Positions 34,972 through 44,691 of a stretch of 64,000 bases of DNA are shown here, piece after piece (position 1 is the stretch's first letter; each line of letters starts with the position of its first letter). Source of the stretch: Accumulibacter sp. (GTDB lineage: Bacteria > Pseudomonadota > Gammaproteobacteria > Burkholderiales > Rhodocyclaceae). The notes below the pieces were generated by a model. It searched no databases, was not told the origin of the DNA, and worked only from the letters and a program-made list of their open reading frames with translations. Position numbers and translations under genes: made by a program. Location of the stretch: assembly GCF_029255285.1 (NCBI RefSeq), contig NZ_JAPUVI010000089.1, forward strand, positions 123,139 through 187,138. Direction: 5' to 3'.

Positions 34972-37575
34972 TCAGATCTGCAGGCGCTGCAGGAGATCGC
35001 TCTCGAGTCGCACCCGGCCGGCACTTTCCTCGAGTTCGGCGCCGCTGATCAGGAAGGTGTCTTCGACCCGTTCGCCGAGCGTCGCGATCTTCGCGGTGTG
35101 CAGATTGGCATGATGCTCGGCGAGTTGCTTGGCGATGAGGAACAACAGCCCTGGGCGGTCGGCGGCGACGACCGTGAGGACGAAGAGTTTCCCGGTTTCG
35201 TCGGCTTCGAGATTGACCAGGGGCTGGATGCTGACCACGGGTTGCAGCGGGAAGTGCCTGACCTGTCGCGAGACGCGTCCGGTGGCCGGAATGTCGACCG
35301 GCGCGCGATGCGACAAGCGCTCAGCAAGTTCATGCTCGAGGTAGCTGATCATCGCGCGATCGCTGTCGCGGTCGCTGATGTCGAACAGGATGAAGGTGTC
35401 GAGCGCGTAGCCGTGGCGTGTGGTGTGGATCCTGGCGTCGACGATGTTGTAGCCGGCGCGGCTGAAGAAGCCGACCATGCGCAGAAAGAGGTCCGTCTGA
35501 TCGTGCGTATAGACCATCACCTCGAGACCCTCGCCGAAGGGGTTGAGGCGCGCCTTGACGAGCGGTCGTTCGCTGTCCAGGCAGTCGTGCAGCGTCCGTG
35601 CGTGCCAGGCAATCTCTTCGGCGGTTTGGCGAAGGAAGTACACGGTGTCGACTTCCTGCCACAAGCGCTCGTGGGCGGCCTCGGGCAGGACCAGATAGCG
35701 CATCAGACGCAGCGCTTCGCGCTGGCGCTGGACGATCACGCCATCGGGCATCGGCGGCGCATCCCGCGATTGCAGGAAGCGCCGGGTGGCGGTAAATAAC
35801 TGCTCGAGCAACTGGCCCTTCCAAGCATTCCAGACCTTCGGGCTGGTGCCGCGAATGTCGGCCACGGTCAGCAGGTAGAGGGCGATCAGATGGCGTTCGT
35901 CACCGACAATGGCGGCGAAACCGGCCACCACGGCGGGGTCGGAAATGTCCTGCTTCTGGGCGACGCGCGACATCAACAGGTGCTGGCGGACCAGCCAGAC
36001 GACGAGTTCCGTGTCCCCCGGGAGCAGCCCGTGCTGCGCGCAGAATTCCTCGGCATCGCGCGCCCCGAGTTCGGAGTGATCGCCGCCACGACCCTTGGCG
36101 ATGTCGTGAAACAGCGCCGCCAGATAAAGGATCCATGGGTTGCCGAAGTCGCTGATCAGACGTGTGCAGAACGGATACTCGTGAGCGAATTCCTCCATCG
36201 TGAAGCGGCGCAGGTTGCGCACTACCTGCAGGATATGCTGATCGACGGTGTAGACGTGGAACAGGTCGTGTTGCATCTGGCCGACGATGCGTCCGAAGGC
36301 CGGCAGGTAGCGGCCAAGGATGCCGAACTGGTTCATTCGGCGGAGTTCGAGCACCAGGCCGCGGCCTTGTCTGAGGATGTCGAGAAAGCGCGCACGGTTG
36401 CCCGCATGGCGGCGAAAATCGTCGTCGATCAGTACGCGTGCCCGCCACAGGGCGCGCTGCGTGCGGGCGCTCATTTCGAGCAGGTCGGCATCCTGCTGAC
36501 GCAGCAGGAAGGCCTCGAGAATGGCCTCTGGCGTGTCGGTGAAGACATTCTCGTCTACCACGTCGAGGACGGAAGTCTTCTTCTGGAATCTTTCGTTTAT
36601 CGCTTCGGCGCGCGCTTCCTGCGGTGGCAACAGCGCCACGCCGATGTTCTGCAAGACGATGTTGTTGATCTGGGTGACCGTCTTGGCCGTTCGATAATAG
36701 CGCTGCATCAGTTGTTCACTGGAGCGGCTGGCGTCGGTGGCCGTGAAGCCGAGTTGTTCCGCCAGCGCCGTCTGGTACTCGAAGAGCAGGCGATCCTCGC
36801 GGCGCCCGGCGTGCAGGTGCAGATGCACACGCAGCAAACGCAGGAAGGCTTCGCACTGGTCGAGCAGCCCTTCCTCTTCCGTGGTGATGAAACCGCGTTG
36901 CTCGAGATCGTGCCAGCAGTGGCCGTAGCCCGCGGCCTGCGCAATCCAGAGGATGACCTGCAGATCGCGCAATCCGCCGGGGCCGTCCTTGCAATTGGCT
37001 TCGAGGCTGTACGGCGTATCGGCGAAGCGCTGGTGTCGATCGCCCTGTTCCATCTGCTTGGCCTGGAAGAAGGCACGGCCGTCGAGGCTGCCCCTGAGCA
37101 AGGTGCGAAAGCCCTCGAACAGGCGGCGGTTGCCGGCCAGCAGGCGCGCTTCGATCATCGAAGTCTGGACCGTGATGTCGCTCTTCGCTTCTTCCAGACA
37201 CTGTTCGAGAGTACGGACACTGTGACCGGTTTCCAGCCCGATATCCCAGAACAGGCAGACCAGTTGCTCGAGTTTCTCGGTCAGCCTGTCGTTGGGCACT
37301 TCCGGTAGCAGAAGCAGCAGGTCGACGTCGGAGGCCGGGTACAGTTCGCCGCGGCCGTAGCCGCCGACCGCGACCAGCGCCAGCGAATCCGGCAAAGCCA
37401 GCGTGTCCCAGAGCTCGCCCAGGATCTCGTCGATCAGCCGACAGCGTAGGCGCAGCAGGCGGGCGGCGTCACGCGTGGCGACGAAATCGTCGCGCATGGC
37501 GGCTTGCCCGGCGCGCAGTCGTTCCTTCAGGCGGGCGATCAGGCTACCGCCGGCGCTTGCCGGCGCCGTTTTCAT
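34972..37575 (-). CDS. glnD: PII uridylyltransferase / uridylyl-removing enzyme
   Basis: GlnD adds UMP to PII proteins when glutamine is low and removes it when glutamine is high, so it is the main nitrogen sensor. At 867 residues it is full length. Domains in order are the nucleotidyltransferase ([17 protein letters not shown], near residues 69-86), a helical linker, the HD hydrolase domain ([15 protein letters not shown] near residue 490) and two C-terminal ACT domains that bind glutamine (starting near [12 protein letters not shown] and [15 protein letters not shown]). Its location is isolated from glnB or glnK, as is common. Confidence 0.97.
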   Translation of the reverse strand: MKTAPASAGGSLIARLKERLRAGQAAMRDDFVATRDAARLLRLRCRLIDEILGELWDTLALPDSLALVAVGGYGRGELYPASDVDLLLLLPEVPNDRLTEKLEQLVCLFWDIGLETGHSVRTLEQCLEEAKSDITVQTSMIEARLLAGNRRLFEGFRTLLRGSLDGRAFFQAKQMEQGDRHQRFADTPYSLEANCKDGPGGLRDLQVILWIAQAAGYGHCWHDLEQRGFITTEEEGLLDQCEAFLRLLRVHLHLHAGRREDRLLFEYQTALAEQLGFTATDASRSSEQLMQRYYRTAKTVTQINNIVLQNIGVALLPPQEARAEAINERFQKKTSVLDVVDENVFTDTPEAILEAFLLRQQDADLLEMSARTQRALWRARVLIDDDFRRHAGNRARFLDILRQGRGLVLELRRMNQFGILGRYLPAFGRIVGQMQHDLFHVYTVDQHILQVVRNLRRFTMEEFAHEYPFCTRLISDFGNPWILYLAALFHDIAKGRGGDHSELGARDAEEFCAQHGLLPGDTELVVWLVRQHLLMSRVAQKQDISDPAVVAGFAAIVGDERHLIALYLLTVADIRGTSPKVWNAWKGQLLEQLFTATRRFLQSRDAPPMPDGVIVQRQREALRLMRYLVLPEAAHERLWQEVDTVYFLRQTAEEIAWHARTLHDCLDSERPLVKARLNPFGEGLEVMVYTHDQTDLFLRMVGFFSRAGYNIVDARIHTTRHGYALDTFILFDISDRDSDRAMISYLEHELAERLSHRAPVDIPATGRVSRQVRHFPLQPVVSIQPLVNLEADETGKLFVLTVVAADRPGLLFLIAKQLAEHHANLHTAKIATLGERVEDTFLISGAELEESAGRVRLESDLLQRLQI

Positions 37576-38024
37576 GGCGTTTTTTCGAACAGAAGTCTGC
37601 CTTTGCGATGGCCGATTTCGCCAAAGCGGGCTGGGTCAGGCAGATGCCTCGGGGTTTTCATCGGCGGCTCCGGTCATCAAGCGGCGCAGGAAGGTCCCGC
37701 CAGCGGCGAGACCTGGTACGGTGTGTCGCCGTGGACGCCTGGTCACGATTCCTTGGCCGACACGCGAGGCATTAAGCAAATCTCGTGCCATTTCTGGCGT
37801 CGAGATGGTATGCCGCTTGCTTTTCTCTTTCTCGGCGTGTTTCGGCGTCCGCGGCGCGAGGGCTTTGCTCCCGCCCTCCGGCGGCCGTGAAACGGGCGTT
37901 CCGGCTGACCTGGACGGGCCAGCAGACGACGCTCCCTGGGCGCTGGCAAGAGAGGCCGAGGCACGGAGTGGGTGCGCCTAGCGCACCGATGGCCCCAACA
38001 AGGGGCATGGCATAGGGGGAAGGC
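37576..38024. other. Divergent region between glnD and the citrate synthase-like gene
   Basis: These 449 bases lack a recognised gene. They must hold the glnD promoter and that of the citrate synthase-like gene. Two small hairpins lie just before the latter and are listed separately. Confidence 0.45.
37971..38006 (+). promoter_or_regulatory. Tandem hairpins in the leader of the citrate synthase-like gene
   Basis: GGTGCGC/GCGCACC (37971-37977 with 37981-37987, loop CTA) is followed at once by GCCCC/GGGGC (37992-37996 with 38002-38006). The second ends 18 bases before the start codon, close to the GGGGGAAGG ribosome site. This could affect translation or be a chance feature of GC-rich DNA. Confidence 0.3.
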
Positions 38025-39362
38025 ATGAGTAGCAAAGGTCAGGTCACGCTATTGGTCACCGGCGAGGAGCCGGTGCACTTTTCCATCCTCGTTCCGACGC
38101 ACGGCAGGGATTGCCTGGACATCCGCAGCCTCGGCGCGAAAACCGGTCGCTTTGCTTACGATTCCGGTTTTGCGTCCACCGCGAGTTGCAAGTCGAGAAT
38201 CACCTTCGTCGATGGCGAGCGAGGTGAGCTTCTTCATCGCGGCTATCCGATCGAGCAACTCGCGGCCCAGTGCGATTTTCTCGAGGTGGCGTATCTGCTG
38301 GCCCAGGGCGAGCTGCCGAACAGCGCGCAGCGCACTCAGTTCGAGTCCGCCATTCGGCAGCACACGCCTGTACATGAACAGATGGTCAAGCTTTACCAGG
38401 GCTTCCGTCGTGACGCCCGGCCGATGGCCGTGATGGTGGGTGTCGTCGGCGCTTTGTCAGCATTTCATCACGACGCGGGAGACTTCTCCGATGCCGCGCA
38501 GCGCCGTCTCAGCTTTCACCGACTGGTCGCCAAGATGCCGGCGATTGTCGCGTTGGCTTACAAGTACTCGATGGGTTTGCCGTTCATGAATCCGCGCGGC
38601 GACCTCGGTTACACGGCCAATTTCCTGTACATGTTGCGCGCCACCCCGTGCGAAAGATACCAGCCGAATCCGGTGCTGGTGCGTGCCTTGGACCGGCTTC
38701 TTCTGCTGCACGCCGACAATGGCCAGGATGCTTCGACGGCCACCGTGCGCATGGCGGGTTCATCGGGTGCCAACCCGTTCGCTTGTGTTTCGGCGGCCAT
38801 CGCCTGCCTGTCGGGACCAGCGCACAGCGGCGGCAGCGAGGCGAGCCTGGCGCTGCTCGAAGAAATCGGCGACGCCTCACGTGTCGGCGAATACATTTCG
38901 CGCGCCCGAGCACGTGCCAGGGCGAAGCCGGAAAGCGATGGCTTCAGCTTGCCGGGCTTTGGTCACCACGTGTTCACGCAGCACGACCCACGCGTGCCCC
39001 TGCTGCGCGAGGTATGCCGCGAGCTTGTGCAGGAACTCGATCTGGAGAACGATAGGCTGTTCCGCCTGGCGCTGACACTCGAACGGATCGCGCTCGAAGA
39101 CCCCTATTTCGTAGACAAGAAACTGTATCCCAATATCGCTTTCTACTCCGGCCTCGTGCTCAAGGCACTCGGCGTTCCGGTTTCGATGTTCGCGTGCATT
39201 CATGCGCTGGCGCGCACCGCCGGCTGGATGGCGCAATGGGAGGAGATGCTGACCGACGCCGAGTACAAGATCGCCCGCCCGCGCCAGCTCTATACCGGTC
39301 GCGGTCGGCGGCTCGTGTCGGCGTCGGCTGCTTGCCGACCCGCGATTGCCGACCGACCGTGA
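38025..39362 (+). CDS. Citrate synthase paralogue with altered active site
   Basis: The product is 445 residues and aligns by eye over its full length with type I (hexameric, GltA-type) citrate synthases, for example LDIRSLGAKTGRFAYDSGFA, STATVRMAGSSGANPFACVS and KIARPRQLYTG. His267 and His314 match E. coli His264 and His305. However, the catalytic aspartate (E. coli Asp362, in PNVDFYSG) is Ala372 here (PNIAFYSG). The oxaloacetate-contacting histidine (E. coli His229, in HADHEQ) is Asn232 (HADNGQ). The usual HGGANEA is HSGGSEA. The two substrate-binding arginines (ARTAGW, ARPR) remain. Normal citrate synthesis is therefore unlikely; it may be a regulatory or repurposed paralogue. GGGGGAAGG precedes the ATG. 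Confidence 0.88.
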   Translation: MSSKGQVTLLVTGEEPVHFSILVPTHGRDCLDIRSLGAKTGRFAYDSGFASTASCKSRITFVDGERGELLHRGYPIEQLAAQCDFLEVAYLLAQGELPNSAQRTQFESAIRQHTPVHEQMVKLYQGFRRDARPMAVMVGVVGALSAFHHDAGDFSDAAQRRLSFHRLVAKMPAIVALAYKYSMGLPFMNPRGDLGYTANFLYMLRATPCERYQPNPVLVRALDRLLLLHADNGQDASTATVRMAGSSGANPFACVSAAIACLSGPAHSGGSEASLALLEEIGDASRVGEYISRARARARAKPESDGFSLPGFGHHVFTQHDPRVPLLREVCRELVQELDLENDRLFRLALTLERIALEDPYFVDKKLYPNIAFYSGLVLKALGVPVSMFACIHALARTAGWMAQWEEMLTDAEYKIARPRQLYTGRGRRLVSASAACRPAIADRP

Positions 39363-39375
39363 GCGCGCTTCGGCG

Positions 39376-40263
39376 TCAGCCCGAGCGCTGGCCGCGCGGT
39401 GTCGCCGCTCCGGGTTCCCCGCGGGCCGGTAGAGGCAGCAGTTCCGGCGGCAACTGCAGGCGAGCGAGCAGCGTTTCGCGGTTGATTTTGAGCAGCGCCT
39501 GGATGGCTTCGAGATCGTCGGGGATCGCCGCGTCGCCCCAGCCATCGACCGAGTGACGCGCCAGGTCGACCGCCAGCCGGACGTTCTGCACACGCGGAAG
39601 CTGTGCCTTCCTGTCGTCCATCAGAGTGGTCAGCAGGGCCGGCAGGTGCCAGGCGTGGCAGAGAGAGATCTGTAGCTCGGCCAGAGTGAAACCCAGCACC
39701 TCCTGCTGTGCGCTGGCGCTGCGCAGGTTGCGGTCGGCGTGCAGTCGCGCGCGGATTTCGATTGCCAGGTCGGGCGCGAAACACCACAGCAGGATCTCCG
39801 CGAGGTCGTGTAACAGGGCGGCGAGAGCGACCTCGTCGACACTCATGTCGTGGCGGGCGAAAGCCCATTCGTAGGCATAGCGCGAAGCGCGCTGTGTGCG
39901 GAGAACGACTTGCAGCATGCCGAGCAGGGCCTGCGGTTGCTGGCCGAGAACGCTTTCGATGGTGAGCGGGTTCTCGAACGCGCGGAAAAAGGGCTCGACG
40001 CCGAGCATCATGACCGCACTGGCGATGTTCGTGATCTCGCTACGCAGGTGTTTGCTGCCGAACGACTGGATCAGGGCGACGACGCGGACGGCAAGAAGAG
40101 GATCCTGCAGCACGATGTCGGTGATGTCGCGGCCGGTCACGCGGTCGATCTGCTGTCGCGCTTTCTCGAGCCGGCGAGCCGTCTGGCGCAGAATCGGGAG
40201 TTCCCTATCGCCCAGGAGCATCAACCAGTCGGCAAGGTTCTGCGGGTGCGGATTGTTGGACAT
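39376..40263 (-). CDS. HDOD-domain signalling protein
   Basis: This is a 295-residue cytoplasmic protein. The HDOD domain covers about residues 20-215, with the family features LPILRQTARRLEKA, DPLLAVRVVALIQSF and a HD-like pair in LAALLHDLAEILLW, although the fold usually lacks catalytic activity. HDOD proteins act as signalling adaptors in biofilm, motility and stress control. The start at 40263 has GGAAGG upstream. It lies 40 bases after the rRNA pseudouridine synthase gene on the same strand, so the two may share a transcript. A ~40-residue tail is proline/leucine-rich. Confidence 0.9.
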   Translation of the reverse strand: MSNNPHPQNLADWLMLLGDRELPILRQTARRLEKARQQIDRVTGRDITDIVLQDPLLAVRVVALIQSFGSKHLRSEITNIASAVMMLGVEPFFRAFENPLTIESVLGQQPQALLGMLQVVLRTQRASRYAYEWAFARHDMSVDEVALAALLHDLAEILLWCFAPDLAIEIRARLHADRNLRSASAQQEVLGFTLAELQISLCHAWHLPALLTTLMDDRKAQLPRVQNVRLAVDLARHSVDGWGDAAIPDDLEAIQALLKINRETLLARLQLPPELLPLPARGEPGAATPRGQRSG

Positions 40264-40303
40264 GGTGGTCGCCTTCCAGGGAGCGTCGGGCCAGGGTGCC
40301 GGT

Positions 40304-41611
40304 TCAGAAGCGCTCGTCAGCCTGTAGATAGCGCCACTGGCCGGGCGGCAAGCGGCCCAGCGAGACGCTGCCGATGCGTACACGCTTGATGTCGGTCACC
40401 CGCAGACCAACCAGCTCGCACATCCGTTGAATCTGACGTTTTCTGTTTTCATGGACAACGAAGCGCAGTTGCTGCTCGCCGAGCCACGATACGTGGGCCC
40501 TTTCGAGCTTTACCTGGTCGAGCGACAAACCGTGCCTGAGACGTTCCAGGCCGTTTGGCGCAAGTTCGCCTTCGACGCGCAGATGGTACTCCTTCTCCAC
40601 TCGGGCGCCACCACCGGTCAGCCGGCGGGCGACGCTCCCTTCCTGAGTAAACACCATCATCCCATGCTCTTCCGCGTCGAGTCGGCCGGCCATCGCCAGG
40701 CCGCGCAGCTGGGTTGCCGTAAAGCGTCGGCTGGCGCGGTCTTCGGCCCAGTGGGTGTCGGGACGGATCAGTGCCATGGCGGCGACGCCTGCTCTTTCGT
40801 CTGCCGCGATCGCGCTGTGGGGGGCTTTGTTGAAGACGATCGTGACACTTTCCGTGCTTTGTTGACTGGCCGTATCCTTGATCTCGATTTTCGATTTCGG
40901 GTTTGCGCGTGCGCCAAGCCGGTTGACCACGATGCCATCGACGCTGACCCAGCCGTTTTCGATCCAGGCATCAGCTTCGCGCCGTGAGCAGCCGCTCAAC
41001 TGGCTCACCAGTTTCGACAGCCGCGGTGGTTCCTTCGCCAGGCCGCGCGGTGGACTGTCGGCCGGCGGCGTGGTCGGCGGCCGGACCCGCTCCGGCGGTT
41101 GCGCCGACCGCGGCGGGTGTTCGTCCAGCGGCTCCTGACGAGTCGGCAGGGCGGCGCGCACGCCTGTGCTGCGTGCAATTCCGCGTGGCGGATGAATCTT
41201 CCGCGTCGCTTGGCCGGCCTGCTCGGCCTTCGCCGAACCGGGGGTACTGGCCGCCGCCGCGCGGCGCGGACGCTCTGCGTCACCTGCGGGTCGCTGGTCG
41301 CCGGCCGCCGTGCCCGAGGTCGCCTCCGCTCGTCCGGTGCCTTCCCCGGCCTTCGGGCTCCCCTGCGCCGCGGTCGTCTTGTTGGCGGCCGCCGGACTGG
41401 CGGCGGGAGCCCCGACATTCCGTACCGCTGGCACCGTCGTCGGTGGCCGGTCGGGAAGCGGTGAAGGTGCTGCCCGCCGGTCATCGGGGCGCGCTGTCAG
41501 CCCGCGTCGGCTGGCCTTGGTGCCGGTGCGCAGTGGCTTGCGGGTCGGCGACCGGCCGGTCGGTGTGGTGCTAGGAGTCTTGCGCGGGAGCTTGAGCGTC
41601 GAACGGGGCAT
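40304..41611 (-). CDS. rRNA pseudouridine synthase (RluB/RluF family) with long disordered N-terminus
   Basis: This 435-residue protein isomerises a uridine in 23S rRNA. The enzyme part occupies only the last ~240 residues: an S4 RNA-binding domain (KLVSQLSGCSRREADAWIENG) followed by the synthase domain with the catalytic Asp in AGRLDAEEHGMM and the ENRKRQIQRMCELVGL motif. The C-terminal details (RVRIGSVSLGRLPPGQW) are closest to RluF by eye. The first ~190 residues are rich in Pro, Ala, Arg, Thr and Ser with no fold, a feature seen in several betaproteobacterial members. It is downstream of the glycine-zipper lipoprotein gene. Confidence 0.92.
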   Translation of the reverse strand: MPRSTLKLPRKTPSTTPTGRSPTRKPLRTGTKASRRGLTARPDDRRAAPSPLPDRPPTTVPAVRNVGAPAASPAAANKTTAAQGSPKAGEGTGRAEATSGTAAGDQRPAGDAERPRRAAAASTPGSAKAEQAGQATRKIHPPRGIARSTGVRAALPTRQEPLDEHPPRSAQPPERVRPPTTPPADSPPRGLAKEPPRLSKLVSQLSGCSRREADAWIENGWVSVDGIVVNRLGARANPKSKIEIKDTASQQSTESVTIVFNKAPHSAIAADERAGVAAMALIRPDTHWAEDRASRRFTATQLRGLAMAGRLDAEEHGMMVFTQEGSVARRLTGGGARVEKEYHLRVEGELAPNGLERLRHGLSLDQVKLERAHVSWLGEQQLRFVVHENRKRQIQRMCELVGLRVTDIKRVRIGSVSLGRLPPGQWRYLQADERF

Positions 41612-41662
41612 GGCGACTTGTTCCTTCTGGTCGGCCCCGTAGTTTACGCCAGAAGAGGCGGC

Positions 41663-42232
41663 TTAGCGCGGCGGCGGTGGCGGTGGCGCGCCGACTGGTG
41701 GGGGTGGCGGGGCGGGCGGCGGCGGTGGCGGCGAGCCACGCGGGGGCGGTGGCGGCGGAGTGGTCGGCCGGGGACGGCTGACGCTGTTGTCCTGGCGCCA
41801 GACGCCACCGATCAGCGGCACCTTGTGGCCCTGCGTGTACATGCACTGCACGTAGTTCTGATCGTAGCGCTGTTGCAGCGCGTAACTCGACGCGTTCGCT
41901 GCGGCGATACCGCTGGTGCTGCCGGCGAGCAGCCCGACGCCGGCACCGACCGCGGCACCGCTCGAACCATTGACCGCCGCTCCCACCGCTGCCCCGACCA
42001 GCGTACCCAGAGCGGCGCTCGCCACACCGGCCTCGGTAGCGGCCTGTGCGGGGGTTTGCGAGCCTATCGTCTGACGTGCGTAGCGACGGCACATGGCGTC
42101 GTCGGCGCGGAACTGGTCGAAGCGCATTCCTGTGCCCGGTAAGGCCGTCACGCTGGGACCCTCCGGCGGCAGACTGACGCAAGCGGTGAGGAGAAAAGCC
42201 AAGAGTGGTGTCGACAGGCGCAGGCTGGGCAT
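41663..42232 (-). CDS. Glycine-zipper lipoprotein with proline-rich tail
   Basis: This encodes a 189-residue lipoprotein. The signal peptide ends in LTAC (Cys18). Residues ~60-120 form a glycine/alanine-rich zipper of two helices (GTLVGAAVGAAVNGSSGAAV, VGAGVGLLAGSTSGIAAA) that could insert in or pack against the outer membrane. A cysteine pair lies around this segment (DDAMCRR, VQCMYTQGHK). The last ~35 residues are mostly proline, an extended tail. Related proteins are common in betaproteobacteria but have no established function. It could belong to one transcription unit with the pseudouridine synthase and HDOD genes. Confidence 0.85.
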   Translation of the reverse strand: MPSLRLSTPLLAFLLTACVSLPPEGPSVTALPGTGMRFDQFRADDAMCRRYARQTIGSQTPAQAATEAGVASAALGTLVGAAVGAAVNGSSGAAVGAGVGLLAGSTSGIAAANASSYALQQRYDQNYVQCMYTQGHKVPLIGGVWRQDNSVSRPRPTTPPPPPPRGSPPPPPPAPPPPPVGAPPPPPPR

Positions 42233-42666
42233 GGTTGATCTCGTTGGAGGCGTGGCTGAGCGGAAAAAACAAGTCGTGCCCCGGGCGACCCTGCCAGTGA
42301 CGTGCTACTTGACGGGGCCACACGCCAGATAACGCAGTGGGCGCCGAATGGCTGACGCAGCGTGAGGATCCAGGCATTTCGGCAGCGCGTCGAGGGGGCA
42401 CGTGGTGGCGTCTCGTTCGATCTTCTCCGATTTCGGGCACAGATCACGCTGCGCTCGCCGGTTTCTGGTACGCTGGCGGCGAGATAGGCTGGGTCGCGGC
42501 GGCCGGCCGACGACTCGGTGGGTGTCGTACCAGGCGGGAGTCGGGCGGGTATCGGGTCGGTCGTTGCGACGCTGCCGGCGTCGTGGAACGACCGGGCAAG
42601 GTCAGCCGTCACCGGCTCCAGGCCGGTGCGACAAACCGGCCGCGCTGCGAAGGTTTCGATCTGACC
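42233..42666. other. Divergent region between lipoprotein and FapA-like genes
   Basis: In these 434 bases the open frame of the FapA-like gene extends upstream to 42337, but its translated composition (Arg/Gly/Trp-rich) and lack of a ribosome site argue against coding. I see no distinct promoter motif, hairpin or RNA. Confidence 0.45.
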
Positions 42667-44619
42667 ATGCCAGAACATCCCGCCAGTGCCATAGGCAATC
42701 TTGCCGACCTCCAAGAGGGGCAGATCGCGCTCTCGCGATTCATCGTCCAGGGCGATCGGGGCTTGTATGTCAAGCCCTCGCGACTCGAGTCGCCGACTGA
42801 TTTTGTCGATTTCGTCGATCGCGTGGTGGCGTCCGGCCTTTACTTTCGCGGGCTCGACTACGCGAAGTTCGTCGCGCTGCTTTACGACGAGCCGGCGGCG
42901 GATACCTGCGAAACGACCGACGATGTGTTCGTGGCGGCCGATATCACCCGTTTTCGGCCCGAGCGGCAAGCGCTGTACAAGGGGCTGCGCATCGAGGGCG
43001 GCGAGGCGACCTACCTGTTTCAGCCGGTTTACCTCGAAGCGACAGCCGAGCAGACGGACAGCTCGGAAAATGACGAGAGCGGCTCGTCGGCGGCCGACAC
43101 CGGGCGGCGTCCGCGCGAGGTACGCACCCGGCTCGATATCGACGAGTTCATCGCCAGCGCCTGGGAAAAAGGCCTGCGCTTTGGTATCGATGTCGCGGCG
43201 GTGCAGGAAGCCATCGAGCTCGACAAACCGCTGCGCCGGGTGGTGGCCCGCGACCGGCCTTTCGTGCCGGGGACGGACGCCGAGATCGTCGAGCAGTCGC
43301 CCGGCCTGCGCCGCAACAACGCACCTCGTCGGCTGCTCGGCGGCAGGGTCGATCTCTGTCAGTTCGAGACCCGTTACCCGCAGGTGGCCGCCGGGGTACG
43401 CCTGGTCAAGAAGCGCCCGCGTACGCCGGGGGTGGACGGACGCGACATCGGTGGCAAGATCCTGCCGGCGCCGCCGTCCAGAGACCTCGATCTGGGGGCT
43501 ATCGCCGGCCCCGGGACGCAGGTCAGCCGCGACAAGGATGGCGAGTATCTGGTGACCTCGGTCAGCGGTTTCCTACAGATCGATACGCGTAGCAATCAGT
43601 TCTCGGTCGCCGATCGAATCATCAGTCACGAAGGTGTCAGCGCACGCACCACCGGCGACCTTCTGCTGACTGGCGAAGTCTATGAGCAGCATGGCGAGAT
43701 CCAGGAGAAGCGCATCGTCAAGTGCCGCAGCATCATCGCCTACGCCGATGTCTTCGGAAATGTCGTCTCCGCCGGCGGGGTCGTCCACCTGAGAAGTAAT
43801 CTGGTCGGTGGCAGTGCCAGCAACGACCACGGCGACATCCTCGTCGATGGGGTCGCCTCGGGCTCGACGCTGATCGCGCCGCAGGGCAGCATCAGCCTCC
43901 ACCGGGCCGAGAACTGCGTCATCATCGGCCGCCAGGTGGCCGTCGAGCACGCGACGAACTGCGACATAGTGGCCGACGATCTGAGCATCGACGTGGCCGA
44001 GGCCTGTGCGGCGGCAGGCAAGACGATTCGCGTGCGCCGTTCGCGGGCGCGTCGGGAACTGGACAACGTGTTGCTGGTGCTGGTGCCCGACTTGTCGGCT
44101 TTGGATACCAGGATTGCCGCGCTGGAGCAGAAATGCGCTGCTCTGACGAGCGAGGCGGCCGGTCATCGCCGGAAGATCGAGGCGTTGCGCGGCGAGAAGG
44201 AAATCGCCAGCTATCTGGCACTGGCCGGCAAGTTGCGTCGCCACGAAATGACCCTCAAGCCAGAGCAGCAAGTCGCTTGGCGCCGGCTCTCGGCGCAGGT
44301 CGCGCCCCTGTTGCGGACGCTGAGCCAACTCGGCGAAGCGGCGAACGAAATGGATGCCGAAGTGAAGCGTCTCGGCGCGCAAATCGAAGAAGAGCAGGCC
44401 GCACGGGACGAATCGAGTCGCGGCGTGGCGTGTACCGTGGATGCGGTGGAAGGCGAAACGCAGGTCCGTACGCTTCTCGTCCGGCTCGCCGATACGCCGC
44501 TGAACGCCTTGTCGACCAAGGATTTAAAGGCCAGATTGCGGCGTCGCGACGGAGCGACGAAAGCGCTGTTCGCCGGGTCCACGGGGGCGTTCTCGTGGAC
44601 CTACTGGACGCCAGGCTGA
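42667..44619 (+). CDS. FapA-family (DUF342) protein
   Basis: This 650-residue cytoplasmic protein belongs to the DUF342/FapA family. It combines a helical/beta N-terminal half with a right-handed beta-helix-like segment (about residues 330-460) made of short repeats such as GDLLLTGEVYEQHGEI and GNVVSAGGVVHLRSN, then a long coiled coil (~465-600) rich in Glu, Ala and Arg. The ATG at 42667 is the best start, although its ribosome site is weak. The family was first linked to flagellar assembly and to polarity, but no flagellar genes are nearby, so the exact role is unknown. Confidence 0.85.
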   Translation: MPEHPASAIGNLADLQEGQIALSRFIVQGDRGLYVKPSRLESPTDFVDFVDRVVASGLYFRGLDYAKFVALLYDEPAADTCETTDDVFVAADITRFRPERQALYKGLRIEGGEATYLFQPVYLEATAEQTDSSENDESGSSAADTGRRPREVRTRLDIDEFIASAWEKGLRFGIDVAAVQEAIELDKPLRRVVARDRPFVPGTDAEIVEQSPGLRRNNAPRRLLGGRVDLCQFETRYPQVAAGVRLVKKRPRTPGVDGRDIGGKILPAPPSRDLDLGAIAGPGTQVSRDKDGEYLVTSVSGFLQIDTRSNQFSVADRIISHEGVSARTTGDLLLTGEVYEQHGEIQEKRIVKCRSIIAYADVFGNVVSAGGVVHLRSNLVGGSASNDHGDILVDGVASGSTLIAPQGSISLHRAENCVIIGRQVAVEHATNCDIVADDLSIDVAEACAAAGKTIRVRRSRARRELDNVLLVLVPDLSALDTRIAALEQKCAALTSEAAGHRRKIEALRGEKEIASYLALAGKLRRHEMTLKPEQQVAWRRLSAQVAPLLRTLSQLGEAANEMDAEVKRLGAQIEEEQAARDESSRGVACTVDAVEGETQVRTLLVRLADTPLNALSTKDLKARLRRRDGATKALFAGSTGAFSWTYWTPG

Positions 44620-44691
44620 GGCATGCCCGTCGGTCGCCGTGCGCGGAATCCATCGCGTACTCGGCCGACGCGCCGCTGGCGGTAGCGCTTC

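Noticed and set aside
35890-37308. 472-residue plus-strand open frame opposite glnD
   Set aside because: glnD is full length with all domains; the antisense frame shows no family features.
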